Positions 38,309 to 51,184 of a stretch of DNA of 64,000 nt are shown in pieces. The stretch's first letter is position 1, and every line of letters starts with the position of its first letter. Both the position numbers and the translations under genes were made by a program. Below the pieces are notes generated by a model, which ran no database searches, was not told the origin of the DNA, and worked only from the letters and a program-made list of their open reading frames with translations. The stretch is taken from assembly GCF_016808335.1 (NCBI RefSeq), contig NC_053141.1, forward strand, positions 18,359,756-18,423,755, written 5' to 3'. Source of the DNA: Panicum virgatum. Lineage: Eukaryota; Streptophyta; Magnoliopsida; Poales; Poaceae.

Positions 38309-39447
38309 TGTTGATGCAAAAAACAACACACTGGAATCCGAGGGCAAGTGTTCGCCAAGCTCCGGAAAGTCAACCAAGTGTGCCAGTCAATTTGACCTGT
38401 AATTGACAAGGGATAAAACAAAGTCAAATTCGAGAGCGTATCGGCTGGGATTCCGAATATCTCTCACACAGGAGTATCGGCAGGCTTTTCCGATAGAGAA
38501 AACGACAAAAGAATATTAAATACAAGTGCATAATAAACAAGCGCGTCGGCAGGTTCAGTCGATGCGGAAAACGACAAAATCAACTTAGGGTGGCCGATTG
38601 CACGTGTATAACAAGATCTAAAGCTACGAATGTGTAACTCAGATGATGTAAGCTCTAAGCAGATCTAAACCGGCTTTTAAGATAACAAAGTGTTATTTCA
38701 AAATCTAAAGCCGATCTAATATGCTTCTAAGTGAATAAATGTGATAATGGCCAAAAAACATAGGAAAAACCTACAAATCTAGCCGACATCAATAAATTGT
38801 GAGTAAATCTAGACGAGAAAATAATGATGCGCCTAAGATCAAAGCCTAGATAAACTCGATAACTTTTGAATAGATTTGAACGAAGCTATAGCGATACACC
38901 CGGTAGCTAAAGCTCAAATATACTCGGTAAAACGAAAACTCACCAGCAAATCAAGTCGCTTGAATATGAGGTGTCCTTGATAAACTTGAAAGAACTCGTC
39001 GAAAAGAAAAGAAAGAGGCAAAGTCGTCGAAAAAGTGCAAAGGAATTGTAAATTGTTTGTTATATTGGATGTGTATCAACTTTTTCCGGTCCCTTACAAC
39101 TGATATTTATAGTCTACGCTAACAAGTCCTAGCCGATTACGGCAAACACATTACTTGACCTAAAAGTAAAGACTATCTAAAGAATAAATTACTTGAAGAT
39201 TACAACCGGATCATCAGAATCCTTGTAGAGTTCGGGCTTCCTTCTTTTTCCTGACTTCATCGGCAACTCTTCATCGGGCGATTACCCAACCGCGCGGATC
39301 AGCATCTTCATGGAATATTCCTCTGGCCCATCGGCTGCACCTCATCGGCCGATGCTGATCCTGTGCATCCTTTGGCTTCTTTCGAATCGGCAACTTTCTC
39401 TTCACAAAATCACCTTCCTTGACACGTGTCCAAAAACGGTGTCAACA
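38309..39447 (-). repeat. 3' LTR of V
   Basis: TGTTGATGC to GTGTCAACA, 1139 bp. There is no second copy in the window; the ends are set by TGTTGA/TCAACA symmetry, by the polypurine tract that follows (minus strand AAACTGGGGGCATG) and by analogy with T. A TATA-like box lies near 39103-39111 on the minus strand. The candidate TSD GAGGT (38304-38308) has no visible partner. Confidence 0.75.
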
Positions 39448-39691
39448 CATGCCCCCAGTTTCGGAGTAATTTATTTATTGCTCCAAAATTACTTTGATTC
39501 ATGATAACCCTTTTGTACCAATGCCCTAATCAGCATTTAGAGCAATTCTTCGTACTCCGTGCACGTGGCACGCATAGTACAGCCAGGTAAAAACTCTTCT
39601 TTGCACCTGGCCTTTTGTTTCTCGTCCGGACAAATCCAATGCGACGATTCATTTTCTGTCTTTTCACCCGATCCACCTCTTGGGCTTAGCC

Positions 39692-39699
39692 CATAAATA
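39692..39699 (+). promoter_or_regulatory. TATA-like box of V antisense gene
   Basis: CATAAATA, about 100 bp upstream of the ATG at 39799. Confidence 0.35.
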
Positions 39700-39798
39700 T
39701 CATCCCTTGGTCTGGCATCGGCAGCAAGCCTCCATTAGCTACAACGTCTCCTCCCTTCTTCTTCTTCCTGCCAAAAAACCCTAGCTTCCCCTGTAGCA

Positions 39799-40545
39799 AT
39801 GGCGGGCTTCAAGTGCTCCGGCGAAGGCCCCTCCAATGACCCTCCGGCGATCCGCCGCCTCTGAGAGTAAGTCTTCATCTTCTACTTTCGATACTCATGT
39901 TCTTACTCGATCCTGATCTTCAACTTCTTTATTCCTTGCACAATGACGATGCTCCTCCTTCCTCCGACTCCTCCAATTCGGAGGGTCCCCCTTTCCCTGG
40001 TGTCCCTGAAGACACCAAGGAGTTCATCTGCCATCTTCTCCGTGAGAAGGATGAAGCTCGGCAGAACTACTCCCAGGAGACCATCAGGTCTCAGTGCCTC
40101 GCCGCCGAACTAGAGGTGGTGCAAACCGACCTGGCGGTAGTCCGGGCCCAGCTCGCCGCCGCTGACTCCAGGGTTGCCTGTAAGTCATCCTCTCCAAAGT
40201 GACTTTTCCCTTCATTCTTTAGATTCTCCTCTGACTTCTTGCTTCAGTCCTGGAGTCACAGGTCTAGGCCCTCCACACCATCGCTGCTCGTCTGTGGGAC
40301 ACCCCCCGCCATGTTCGGGAGGTCGCGGGCATGTGGTTCGTCGGTGTGCTGCTGTGGCCCTCGCCACAGCCCAGTACCAGTCCAGCCACAACTTCCTGCA
40401 GGTCGAGCCGGACCACCTCCCGCTAGGTGGTGAGGACTGGTGGGCGTTCGAGGAGCTCGCCGACGACATGGAGATGGTAGCCACTGCCATCTCCGAAGAT
40501 ATTAGTATAGAGGCGATCATCGGCAATGTCTTTGCCGATGACTAG
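39799..40545 (+). pseudogene. V antisense passenger gene, spliced, helical product
   Basis: The ATG at 39799 opens MAGFKCSGEGPS. The first intron-like segment (39867-39941) has an AC instead of an AG acceptor. Exon 2 (39942-40179) encodes an acidic/Ser start and a helical, coiled-coil-like stretch (KEFICHLLREKDEARQNYSQ and on). The second intron (40180-40247) has GT...AG ends and a pyrimidine tract and joins in phase (phase 1) to an open segment. That segment is interrupted by a TAG and then a frameshift before the C-terminal part, which ends DDMEMVATAISEDISIEAI and so on. There is no PMD. The position and strand are the same as the antisense genes of T. Confidence 0.65.
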
Positions 40546-40805
40546 ATTTCTAGGAGTAGCATCTTCTAGGAGTAGCCTTTGATGTACCGGCCGCATCATT
40601 TGATCGGCCTTTTGTAAAAATATAATTAATGAGCTATCTCCTTTTTCTGTCAGTCTTCATTGCAATTTTCTGAATTTTCTTGTCGTATTAACCATGCGAG
40701 AATCCACACTAACCTGAACATTTTGGAGTGTGTGAACTTTTTGCACTAAGGGCGATATATATTATATCAGCCATCATAACCCAACCGATAACTTAGATTA
40801 ATCGG

Positions 40806-42532
40806 CTATGCATCCACCCAAACGCTAGGATAATATTTCTTCAGATATTTCCCATAAAGGGCTCTAGAATACTCTTCCCCTTCAAGCGTTTCCAAAATGT
40901 AAGCATTGCCAGGAACACATCTGCTTATTCTGAATGGCCCTTCCCATGTTGGTGACCACTTACCGAATTTTGAACTCTTTGTTCCTATCGGCAAAATCAG
41001 CTTCCAAACCAACTCTCCTCGATCAAAGCTTTTAATTTTCATCTTTTTGTCATAACATCGGCCAACCCTAGCTTTGTTTGCCTCAACATTTACAAGGGCC
41101 TTCAGCCGATGCCCAGCCAAATCCTTCAATTCATCTTTCATCAAAGCTGAATACTCATCGGCTGTTAACTGATCCTAAAACGTGATACGTCGCGAATCAA
41201 GCATTAATTCCCACAGAAGAACAGCTTCATGCCCATATACTAACTGATATGGAGATACTTTAGTAGCACCGTGACAGGCCATTCTGTATGCCCACAAAGC
41301 TTCATTAAGCACAGTATGCCACTTCCTAGGATATTCATCAATTTTCCTCTTAATTAGCTTGATAAATCCTTTATTAGATGCTTCTGCCTGACCATTAGCT
41401 TTAGCATAATATGGAGAAGAATTCTGAAATTTAATTCCCATTCCAGTAGTAAATTCTTCAAATTCCCCTGACGTGAACATAGTACTTTGATCGGTTGTAA
41501 TGGTTTGTGAAATACCAAACCGATAGATAATATGTTCCTTGACAAATTCAATGATCTCCTTTGACGTGACACTTTTCAGAGAATTGCCTCAACCCACTTG
41601 GTGAAATAATATGTGGCCACCAAGATGAACTTATGATTCTTGCTCGATGGTGGATATATCTGACCGATCAAATCAATTCCCCATCCCCTGAACGGCCACG
41701 GTTTAACTATTGGATTCATAGCAGATGCAGGAGCTCTCTGTACACTTCCAAACTTCTGGCATTCGTGGCAGCCTTTATAATATGTGAAACAATCTTCTAG
41801 CATTGTCAGCCAAAAATAACCATTTCTCCTGATTACCCACTTCATTTTGTACGCCGATTGATGAGACCCGCAGACACCTTCATGGATCTCACCCATCATC
41901 ACTTTTGCCTCTTCTCTATCAATGCACTTGAGCAAAACCCCATCAATAGTTCGATAATATAATTCTTCTTCCAATAGCATGTATTTGATTGCTTGGAATC
42001 TGATGTTTCTGTCTACCTTCTTGGAGGGATCTTTTAAATAATCAACAATTTCTTTACTCCAGTCATCGGCAGCAAACTCCAAGGCCATCACTCCTTCCAT
42101 CAGCCGATACCCCGAAGCATGCTGGGCCAACCAATTTGCATTACTATTATGAAATTTAGGAACATGCTCATTGGTTACTTTATTAAATTCCTTCAGCAAT
42201 CGGAGACACTCTTCATGATACAAACGCAGAATATCATCCTTGCATTCATATTCCCCAATTAACTGATTAATCACCAGCATGGAATCTCCAAAAATTTTAA
42301 ATGCATCAGCCTTGATTTCCCGAAGTAATTGAATTGCTTTGAGAAGAGCACGATACTCAGCTTGATTATTGGTCGCAGATGCTTCAATTGGACATGAGAA
42401 TTCAAAATTTGCCCCTCGAGAGGAAATCAGCACCACGCCATTTCCAGAACCATTTCCACATGAAGATCCATCAAAGAATAAAATATAGGGAACAAGATCT
42501 ACCATGGTTAGTGCCGGCCCACAATGTTGCAC
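40806..42532 (-). pseudogene. V pol: RNase H and integrase
   Basis: RNase H (FFDGSSCGNGSGNGVVL, NNQAEYRALL, IFGDSMLV) leads into integrase with the zinc region (HEGVCGSHQ ... GCHECQ) and core (WGIDLIGQI; ANGQAEASN). The first long frame stops at 41576-41578. The second catalytic Asp region (near 41480-41500) is in another frame. The C-terminus (to 40806) follows after one more break. There is no chromodomain. Confidence 0.88.
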
Positions 42533-43749
42533 GATAAAATCGCTACGGCATGACCCTTAACTGCTTTAGCCGATTCATATCTCAAATCAAATTCTTGCAA
42601 AGCCAAAATCCATTTTCCTATTCTCACATTTAAAATCGGCAGTGAGAGCATGTATCTAATCACGTCATCCTTGCTCATGACAACACACTCAGCCGATAAT
42701 AAATAATGCCTAAGCTTAGTGCAGGAAAAATATAAGCAAAGGCGCAGTCTTTCAACTGGAGAATACCTGGCCTCAGCATCCAGTAGCCTTCTACTCACAA
42801 AATATATGACTCTTTCTTTTCCTTCAAATTCTTGAATAAGGGCCGATCTGATAGCACGCTCATCAGCCGATAAATATAATTTAAACGACTTGTGCTTTTG
42901 GGGAGGAACCAATACGGGAGGATTCACCAAATAATGTTTGATTTCATCTAATGCCTTCTAATGTTCCTCTCTCCATACAAACTCCTGATCGGCCTTCAAC
43001 TTAAGTAGTGAGCCGAACGGCTGAATTTTTCCGGACAGATTAGATATAAACCTCCGAATAAAATTAATCTTGCCGATCAATGACTGAAGTTCGACTTTCG
43101 TCATAGGGGCTCCAACTTTATCAATAGCTGATATAGTCTTCAGACTAATCTCAATTCTTAGATCATGTACCATGAAACCCAAGAATTGGCCAGCCGATAC
43201 ACCAAAGGCACACTTATTTGGATTTATTTTCAAACCATGCCTCCTTGTGCATTCAAAAGCTCTACGCAGATCGGCCAAATGCTCTTGGTACCCCTTCGAC
43301 TTTACAACCACATCATCAATGTATATTTCCACAATCTTACCGATGAGTTCATGAAAAATATAGTTCATGGCTCTTTGATACGTGGCACCGGCATTCTTTA
43401 GTCCGAAGGTCATAACCACCCATTCGAACAAATCGAGATGTCATGGACACCTGAATGCAGTCTTGTGAATGTCTTCTTCTGCCATAAAGATCTGATTATA
43501 CTCAGCATGGCAATCCATAAAACTGATCACTTTATGTCCAGCAGCAGCATCTACCAACATATCAGCTATCAGCATGGGATAACCATCCATCGGCGTAGTT
43601 TTGTTAAGATCCCTGTAATCAATGCACAATCGCAACTTTCCATTCTTCTTGTAGATAGGAACCACATAAGAAATCCACTCAGCATAATGACACTGCCGAA
43701 TAAAATTGCCTTCAATTAACCGCATGATATCGGCCTTTATATCTGGCAA
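42508..43749 (-). pseudogene. V pol: reverse transcriptase and RNase H start
   Basis: The RT N-terminus (43749-43441) has LCIDYRDLNKTTPMD and FMDCHAEYNQIF. The palm (43431-42958) has the catalytic YIDD intact. The frame changes near 43440 and again near 42950. The tether to RNase H is at 42930-42508. Confidence 0.88.
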
Positions 43750-44236
43750 AATTTTAGGATTGCACCGTCTTGCCCCTTACTGATATGGCCGATATCCCGG
43801 TGTTACAGGTAAACGATGCTCAACAATAGATATATCCAAATCAGACATCTCATAGTACTCCCAAGCAAAATAATCTTTGTATTCTTTCAACAAATTCTTC
43901 AACTCTTGCTTGTACTCGGGTCCAAATTAGCAATAATAAATGTCGGCCTTGGTCGGTCACCATCTCCAATATCAATCTCTTCTAGCATATCGGCCGATGT
44001 AAACCCGTGTCCCAACTTTCCTTCTTCTCCTAGGAATTCATCCATTAGGAACTTTCTGAAGAACCGACTGCTTCGATCGGTGTAGAACTATTACCAACCG
44101 ATGAACTATCATTTTGTTCATCATCGGCTTTAGCTTTGACACGCCAAACTTGTGTCTTGACTCCCTTCTTACTCGGAGTCTGCTCTTGCTCTTCCTCTAT
44201 GATTTCCAGTTGGCGCAATCTCTGAACACGTCTCTT
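43750..44236 (-). pseudogene. V linker where protease should be
   Basis: Short gag-end sequence (acidic/Ser-rich) is joined to the RT leader (matching the T segment GYGFTSVDDLEEVDIG) near 44060. The ~200-residue protease present in T is missing and no Asp-Thr/Ser-Gly motif is found here. Confidence 0.6.
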
Positions 44237-46649
44237 CTATAATCTGCTCAAACCTCTTGGACTCCATTGAGGTTGATTAGTGCGATCTGAATACAGCTCG
44301 TGTTCTGGATCTCTGCGCATCAGCTGATCGTCTTGCACCCTATTATCAGCCATCTGTTCCAGCCGATCATGTGCGGGCACTCTTCTTCCAGCAGGATCAC
44401 GTAGCATGATCCTGCCCACCAGTCGATCATGCACCGATACCTTTTTTCCTAGCCGATCATGCACAGGAGTACGCTCACGTCGATAAGATTCATCAACATG
44501 ACGTGGCCTTTTATATGATCGGCTGCCTTGACCATTGCACTCAGAATAATCATATACTGATGGCAATGTCAACCTTTCTTCCCAGTAGTAAACAAAGAAA
44601 GGACATCTCCAATGTTCTTTCTCATGACGTGCCTCCTCCTCTTTGCGCTGCCACCTCTCATGGTCACGCTGGAACTTGTTCAACGGCATCTGGGATGTGA
44701 CATGTCAATGTGATACCGAAGAACGTTCAGCCTCTTCTTGTTGACCCTTTGCTTTGACCTCATCGGCCACTATCTGCGCCTTGGGATCAACAGCTCCAGA
44801 TTTTCTAGCTGATGATGATGTCAAGATCTTGGCTTGAGGAAGATTTTTGTCTCTGGCCACGTCCACCATGTTAGTGGCGAACGGATGCTGGTCAATCTTC
44901 ATTGTCCTCTTAGGATTTTCAAACTTCAGTTTTCCTTGTTCAAAGGCCAACTGAATCTGCTGTCGGAAGACTTTGCACTCATTTGTGTCATGTGATGTGG
45001 CATTATGCCACTTGCAATACTTCATGTTCCTCAGTTCTTCTTCCGACGGGATCTTATGATACAGCTTTAACTTGATTAACCCTTCCGACAACAACAAGTC
45101 AAAGATCTTGTCGGCTTTGGTGATGTCCAACCCGTACGACTCGGGTTCTTTCTTCCCAAACGGACACATCACCGGCTTCTTGTTGTTTTGAATCCACTCA
45201 GCCGATTCGATCGTTTCTTGCTCCTCATCAGAATCATGATCAGCAGAATATTCTACATAGTTTATTTTCTTCTAAAAAGGCTTCTTAGACTTGTATGATC
45301 GAGTCTCTCCTGACTGATGCTCTCAAGCTCTTGCGAGGCATACTTTTCCTTGATGTGTGGCAAGAGTCCATTAAAAGCCACATCGGCCAACTGCTGATCG
45401 GACAATACCAAGCTGTAGCATCGGTTCTTGACATCTCTGAACTTTTGAATGAAAGTAGCAACCGATTCATCATTCTTTTGTCTCAAGCTGGTCAAATCCG
45501 TCAACTTTAATTCGGCAACCCCAGAGAAGAAGAAGTGATGAAATTGTCTTTCTAGATTGGCCCAATATAATATGGAATTTGCTGGCAACGTGGTGAACCA
45601 ACAAAGGCCGATCCAGATAAAGAAAAGGAGAACAACTGAACTCTGAGCGCATCTTGGTTGGCCGCTTCTCCCAACTGCAGAGGGAATCTATTAATATGCT
45701 CTATTGTAGAAACTTCTCCCTACCCTGAGAACTTGGTAAAGTTAGGCATCTTGTACTTGTGTTGAAGAGGAATCTGATTATAAGCCGAAGGATAGGGAGT
45801 CCTGTACATGACAGATTGATGTTTTGGCCTTAATCCAAACTGTTCCCTCATTACTTCAGCTATCTTAGTGTTCCAATCAACCTGCTAATCAACTGCTGGC
45901 ATCTGCTGAGGAGAAACCATGTTTGCTGAGTTCGTCATCATCGCAGGCTGTGGTGACATAGGGGTCATCGGCTGTCCAGGCGATGGCATTTGATGCGCTT
46001 GCTGAGCCACCTGATTAAGTGACTGCTGAGTCATTGCCAGCGCGGAGGTAGTCAATGGCTGTTGAGCCGATGCACTAGCTGATTGCTGACCAGTAGAATC
46101 CATGTAAGACACATTGACGTATCGCAACAATCCAATTGCCTGATCATGAAAAACCCAATTGACTCCATTCTGGTGAGGAGACTTTGAAATCAGAATCTCT
46201 GAAGGAGACTTGGGTTGGAGCAGGATTGCGAGACGATGTTGTGGGGTCATCGGCGGTGGCACAGATGCGTTGAATTGCGCAGCCATCTGCGGACTCCATG
46301 TACCGTGTGTAGTCGGTGGTGTTGCTGACGCGTCCTGCTGTGAATTCATCAGCTGAGTAGCTGATGGATCATGCTGAGGAGCCATAGGCTGAGAAACCAA
46401 TGCATTAAACTGTGCATTGGATTGTGAAGTAAAGAAATCTGGCGGCATACCATACCCAGTAGCCGAATTCCACCCTTTTGGAAATTCAGATGCAGATCCT
46501 CCTTGCACGACTGTAGGCGCAGCCTTGGGAGTTGAAAAGATTGGAGTAGATGGAGTCGTCGATGCCGCAGTAGCAGTCTGTGGTGGCGCTTGACTGTTGC
46601 TCGCTTCTGCCTGGTTATTTTGAGCCGACAAAGCTGCTGCCATGGACAC
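44237..46649 (-). pseudogene. V gag
   Basis: The gag is broken into several frames. It starts with a Gln/Pro/Ala-rich region (46649-45885). The capsid part follows (45588-45262, ANLERQFHHFFFSGVAEL, NDESVATFIQKFRDVKNRCY), then the Cys/His motif KYCKWHNATSHDTNECKVF (45172-44705), then HWRCPFFVYYWEE with Arg/Asp-rich repeats, HDRL and similar (44689-44237). The N-terminus is lost at the junction with Z. Confidence 0.8.
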
Positions 46650-46651
46650 CT

Positions 46652-47965
46652 TGTTGGTATTTCTTAACTCTTACAGAGAAGTCCGCAAGCGCACGGAAAT
46701 ACCATTGTAGCACTTCACCCGGGAGTATTCAGGGTATCGTATTTTCCTCGAGGAACGGAGGTGTAAAAGTCTTTAAGCTAGTTCACCCAGGAGAACAAGA
46801 GGTAGGATAGCCTAGGTAGTATGGTTTATCTAAGGAAAAGGATCAAGGTAGGCTACGATCTGGTGCTATTCATTTACTTCGGGCACCGGTCTGACCCTGG
46901 TCTGCCAGGGACCTCCGGCTACTAGCACTACGCCGAACCCAAGTAGGGGGGAGTTCACTAAACACGCAGACTGTCTCCGTAGCGGACGGACTGGGCTGTC
47001 ACCACAATGCCAGCTGAGCTTGAGGCAAACAAAAGTAATCTTGGGCCTAGACACCATGTCTAATCCTTCAATTACTACTCTAGTGTTGATCAGGGTTTAC
47101 CCATCTTTATCAGGGGCCCTCTACTAGAGTATCTATCATAAGGACGGACGATGAACCCGCAAACGAATAACAACAGGGAATAACTTTACCAAGAACATAA
47201 CCAAAAGATAAACTCAGGTACTTACTCAAATGATTCGTACCTGTCGAGATAAAAGCAGAAGAAGGATGCCGACAAGCCTGGCACTCCTCCACACTTCTCC
47301 TCACACACTCCCTATCCTAATCTACATCTTTTCCCCACCAAAGTGTATCTTGAATTGTGATGTTGTGTTTTGAATGGGGGGCTCTCCTCCTCCTTATATA
47401 GCCTCTCCAAGGGCGGATCTACGGTTAGACTTGCGAGGTGGTACTATGCACATCCGTAATAGATGTAGGGGAGCCGAGGGAGTGTCTTGGAGAAAGTTGG
47501 GCATGAACGGGCCCAAAAGGGGGTCGGCCGAACCAAGGGTTCGGCCACACCCTTGCTGAGGCCTTTTGGGCTCATCTTCAGCCGACCCACTCCTTGTGGG
47601 CTCCATATGTAGATTTCAGGGTTCATTCCTGTAGATGTGTGGGTTTGGCATGTCATTTGGGCCCTAGGATCCATGTGCGCACCGCTATGTTTGTCAGAAG
47701 TGTCTCTTCTCTTGGGCTTGGGCTAATTTGCTTCAGGATGTGGGCCCTCTATTTCTCATGCTTGCATAGAATGCTCTGATGTGTACTTTTCCCTTTGTAT
47801 GAGCACAATTTTCACCTGTATGTAGACATGGGTTCCTATAAACAACGATTCACCAAAACTTGTGGAAATTATTAGTATAGAAGTCCTAATTGTAGTTTGG
47901 TTTTTGTTTTGGCACAGATCTTTGCAAGAGTTGACGGTCAATTTAGCACTTAAGGACCGTCAACA
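46652..47965 (-). repeat. 3' LTR of Z
   Basis: TGTTGGTATTTC to GACCGTCAACA, 1314 bp. On the minus strand TATATAAGG is near 47393-47401, with GGTCGGCCGAACC about 120 bp upstream. The U5 motif is at 46683-46696. The polypurine tract follows at 47966-47980. Confidence 0.85.
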
Positions 47966-49995
47966 AGACCGCCACACTTAGCCCTTTACTCGTCCACGAG
48001 TAAAGGTTGAAGGACTAAGGTGGATGCAACTCCTTTGAATGCAACCTGCATACAAGTTATTCCAAACTTCTTCCAATCCTTGTGAAACTTTTGAGTGGCT
48101 ACGATGATATCTTGAGTAATTGATGAATGGAACAAAATAGAATTCAGGTTCCTAGGTCTTCCTGCTTAGAAACTTGGGTTTTTATTTTTGAAAAAGAAAG
48201 AAAGTTTTGCTCCTCGAATTATTCTCTCGAATCACTCTTTTTGTTTCAAATCCTCACCAGGGCAATGTTGTTGCCTTCTGTTCTCCTATCATTTAAACAG
48301 GCTTATGTGGAGCTCAGGATCGGAGTAAAGAGGCATGATTGCTTTGCTTGTGTTGCTGAGTCAAAGACCATATCCAAAAAAAACAAGTCATAAACCTTGA
48401 TCAAGATGTGCAAGTGTGTGGTGATATACATAGTTTTTTTTTGTGGATGGTGTATGAACTCCTTTTCATGAACCATCTCTCTCTCCTTTATTTCTTTTGG
48501 ATGTGGGCTATCTCTTTTTTTCTTCTTTTTTTTCTTTGACATGCCTTGTGGGCATGTGGCATACCTTCTTTGGGTATGTATCTTTTTTTTTTCTTCTTCT
48601 TCTTTTTTTGGACATGCTTTGTGGGCATGTGGCATACCTTCTTTGGGTATGCATCTTTTTATTTCTTTTTGTATAGCCCACATTATTGATGGTAACTTTC
48701 CAGAGAGGGAGTCATGGTGTGACTTGGAGTTTTTATTTTGTGGTGGATGGAAATGCTTGCTATCTTCCAATGTAGAAGTATAGCATATGAGTGGGCGTGT
48801 ACGTGATCTTGATCATGGGAGTATAAAAAGTTTCTAACATGGGTCGTAGAATTTGACAAAGCTCAAAGCAAAAGGCAAGCTGCAAAAAGTTTTTCATGAT
48901 GCTCAAACTTTGGCTCTGGTAGGATTTTATATTAATTTAAGGAGACAAGCTATTGCTGATTTTTTTTGAAAATAAATCCCAAGTTCTTTGCAAGGAAAAA
49001 TATGGTTCCCTTCATCCAATCATATCACATTAGTCAATTACTTAGATAGCATGGGTTCCCTATGAAGATATTTGCTCACAAGAACTAGAAGGAAAGCGAG
49101 GAATAAAGAGTATGCAAGATTATTCATGGAAGTGCATGGAGTGTACAGGGAGGATTAGCAAGGTTCATTGAGTTTAGTTTTCATGATCAGCAAAGAAATT
49201 ATTTAAACTCAAGAACTTAGGGAGCTTAAGGGAGTTTATGAAAGGTGATTTGCACATACCATCGTTGAAGGAGGAAGAAGCGCGAAACGAAGGGAGTCAG
49301 TGGTGGCTTGGTCGAACCAAGGGTTCGTCCATCCCTCCCTGGATTCCTTCCGTCCTGTTCTTCAGCGTGTTTGATCCTCGATGCTGTGCACCATATTTGG
49401 GGGAGAGATCTCGAACAGGTTTGCAATTGGTGATTTGGAGAGATCTCCCCCACACTTATTCTTGTACCTGGCTTTATTCAAAAGAAAAACAAAAGTGGAG
49501 ACAAGGGACTCTGCCGGTATTGAACACCGGGGAGTCTAAACTTTATTGAATAAAAGAATGCTTTCATTGGGAATACTAAGGGTTTTTTTAATTCCAAATC
49601 TATTTTTTTATTTTAATATGTATATGTTTTTTTCATGGCAAGCTAAATATGATTGGGTAACTTAGCAGGGTGGATACATAAGGCAATGATGCACGAGGTG
49701 TGTGAGATACTTACCTGGAACAACTCGCCAAGCAATGAACAAAGATACAAAGCATTGCATTTGTTTAGCTTGGTTCCTTGTGCATTTACCTCCCCATTGG
49801 ACCAAGGAGCGTTGTGTTGGAGTTATGTACGCTGCTTCTTCTTTTTTTCATTCCTGCAAAAGGTTAGTAGACAACAAATACTCGAGAGATGCATAAAAGA
49901 CAATGTTTTGGGATTTGTCGTTCATATCCATGCTTTAACAAAAATTCAAAATCAAAAGTTTTAATAGGCATGGATCCCAAAGTGCTTGCCATCAT

Positions 49996-50023
49996 TTTAT
50001 TATTATTATTATTATTATTATTT
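49996..50023 (+). repeat. (TTA)n microsatellite
   Basis: About nine units. Confidence 0.95.
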
Positions 50024-51068
50024 GTCGAGAGAAAAACTTTGGAAGAGAGATTTTTTTATTTTTACTGTTCACCATTTTTTTTAGAAAAGCTCAAACGAGG
50101 CTGAGTTAAAGTTCCATAGAGATGACAAAGGACCATTTTGACAAAATACTCACTATGATCTGAAGGGTGATCTGTACATCCTTTGCATGTTGTGCAACCC
50201 TTTTTTTTCGAAGTGCATCCCGGCCCTTGTTTTATCTCTAGTACGGATTTAGCTTGAGGACTTGCCCATTTATTTTGAAATCTTCCTGTAGGGGTTAGTC
50301 CACAAAAGATATACCTCCAAAGTCTATGATCGTATTAACTCTGACGGTTCATTAATCAAACTCGACACCATGTCTTATTTGATCAAAGAAGGCTATTTTA
50401 ACCTAAGCACCATGCTTAATTCAAAAAGCCTATGAAGGTATGCTGCAGCATACACTCAAACCAAGAGCATACGAGCAAGAAAAAAGGAAGCATGACAGCA
50501 TGAACAAGCTAACTCATAAAGAGATTAACATGAGTAAACGACAGGTGAACATTTTCTTACCTTTGCACGTACCTGAGTGTTCTTACCGGCAAGCATATGT
50601 GATGGAAGTACTGAAATTGCTGCAGCAGTGGTGTGGTCACAAATGGTTGTCAATTATTCCTCCATGTTGATGCAAGCTGAAGCGGAGGAAGGCACGTATA
50701 CCATGCCGACTCAGGTGGACAGCAAGGCCAGATCTTACGTATGGGAAGTTTGTAGCGGATCATGGGACTTGGTGTCATGTTTGTGGGCACAATACTCCAA
50801 GATTGGGGACGCAAAATATACCAGCAAGTGCCAATTGGAATGGAGCAGCGAAGGCCTAAAAGCGGAAGAGGAGCAACTCCTCTTGCTTGAATGCGCGCAG
50901 GAGCTGCTAAAGCGAGGCTATGCAAAGCTTGAACTGGATGAGAATTATGGGCAGACTATGCAAGCATGAGCGAGAGCTAGGCAGCGGGATGATATCTACT
51001 AGCGTGCAATGCAATGGTTTGGAGGCACGCATATAATGCAGCCTCTGTCCATGTGGAGTCTGCTAGCT

Positions 51069-51184
51069 CACTCTCACTCCCTTTTTTCTCTCTTCTTTTT
51101 TTCTCTCTTATTTTTTTCCTTTTTTTATTTTCACTCATATATTTCTCTCTCTTTTTTTCTTCCCTCTTTTTTCTCTTTCTTTTC
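51069..51184 (+). repeat. Polypyrimidine low-complexity tract
   Basis: C/T-only apart from a few A and G; T-dominated. Confidence 0.8.

Larger units (their letters stand above)
38309..46651 (-). mobile_element. Element V: second Tat-type Gypsy element, truncated at its 5' side
   Basis: The 3' LTR is at left (38309-39447). An antisense gene (39799-40545), integrase, RNase H, RT and gag follow, right-to-left in sense. The 5' LTR, PBS and gag start are missing where Z begins at 46652. The organisation is like T, but the protease region is absent and the antisense gene is different. The GCCGAT/ATCGGC word is frequent, as in T. Confidence 0.88.

Noticed and set aside
14660..47965. Terminal inverted repeats of one giant DNA transposon
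   Set aside because: Both are LTRs with TATA, U5 motif and polypurine tract, each attached to its own internal region on the outer side.
50577..50969. 130-residue plus-strand ORF in Z
   Set aside because: No domain, AT-rich element background and no partner copy showing conservation.
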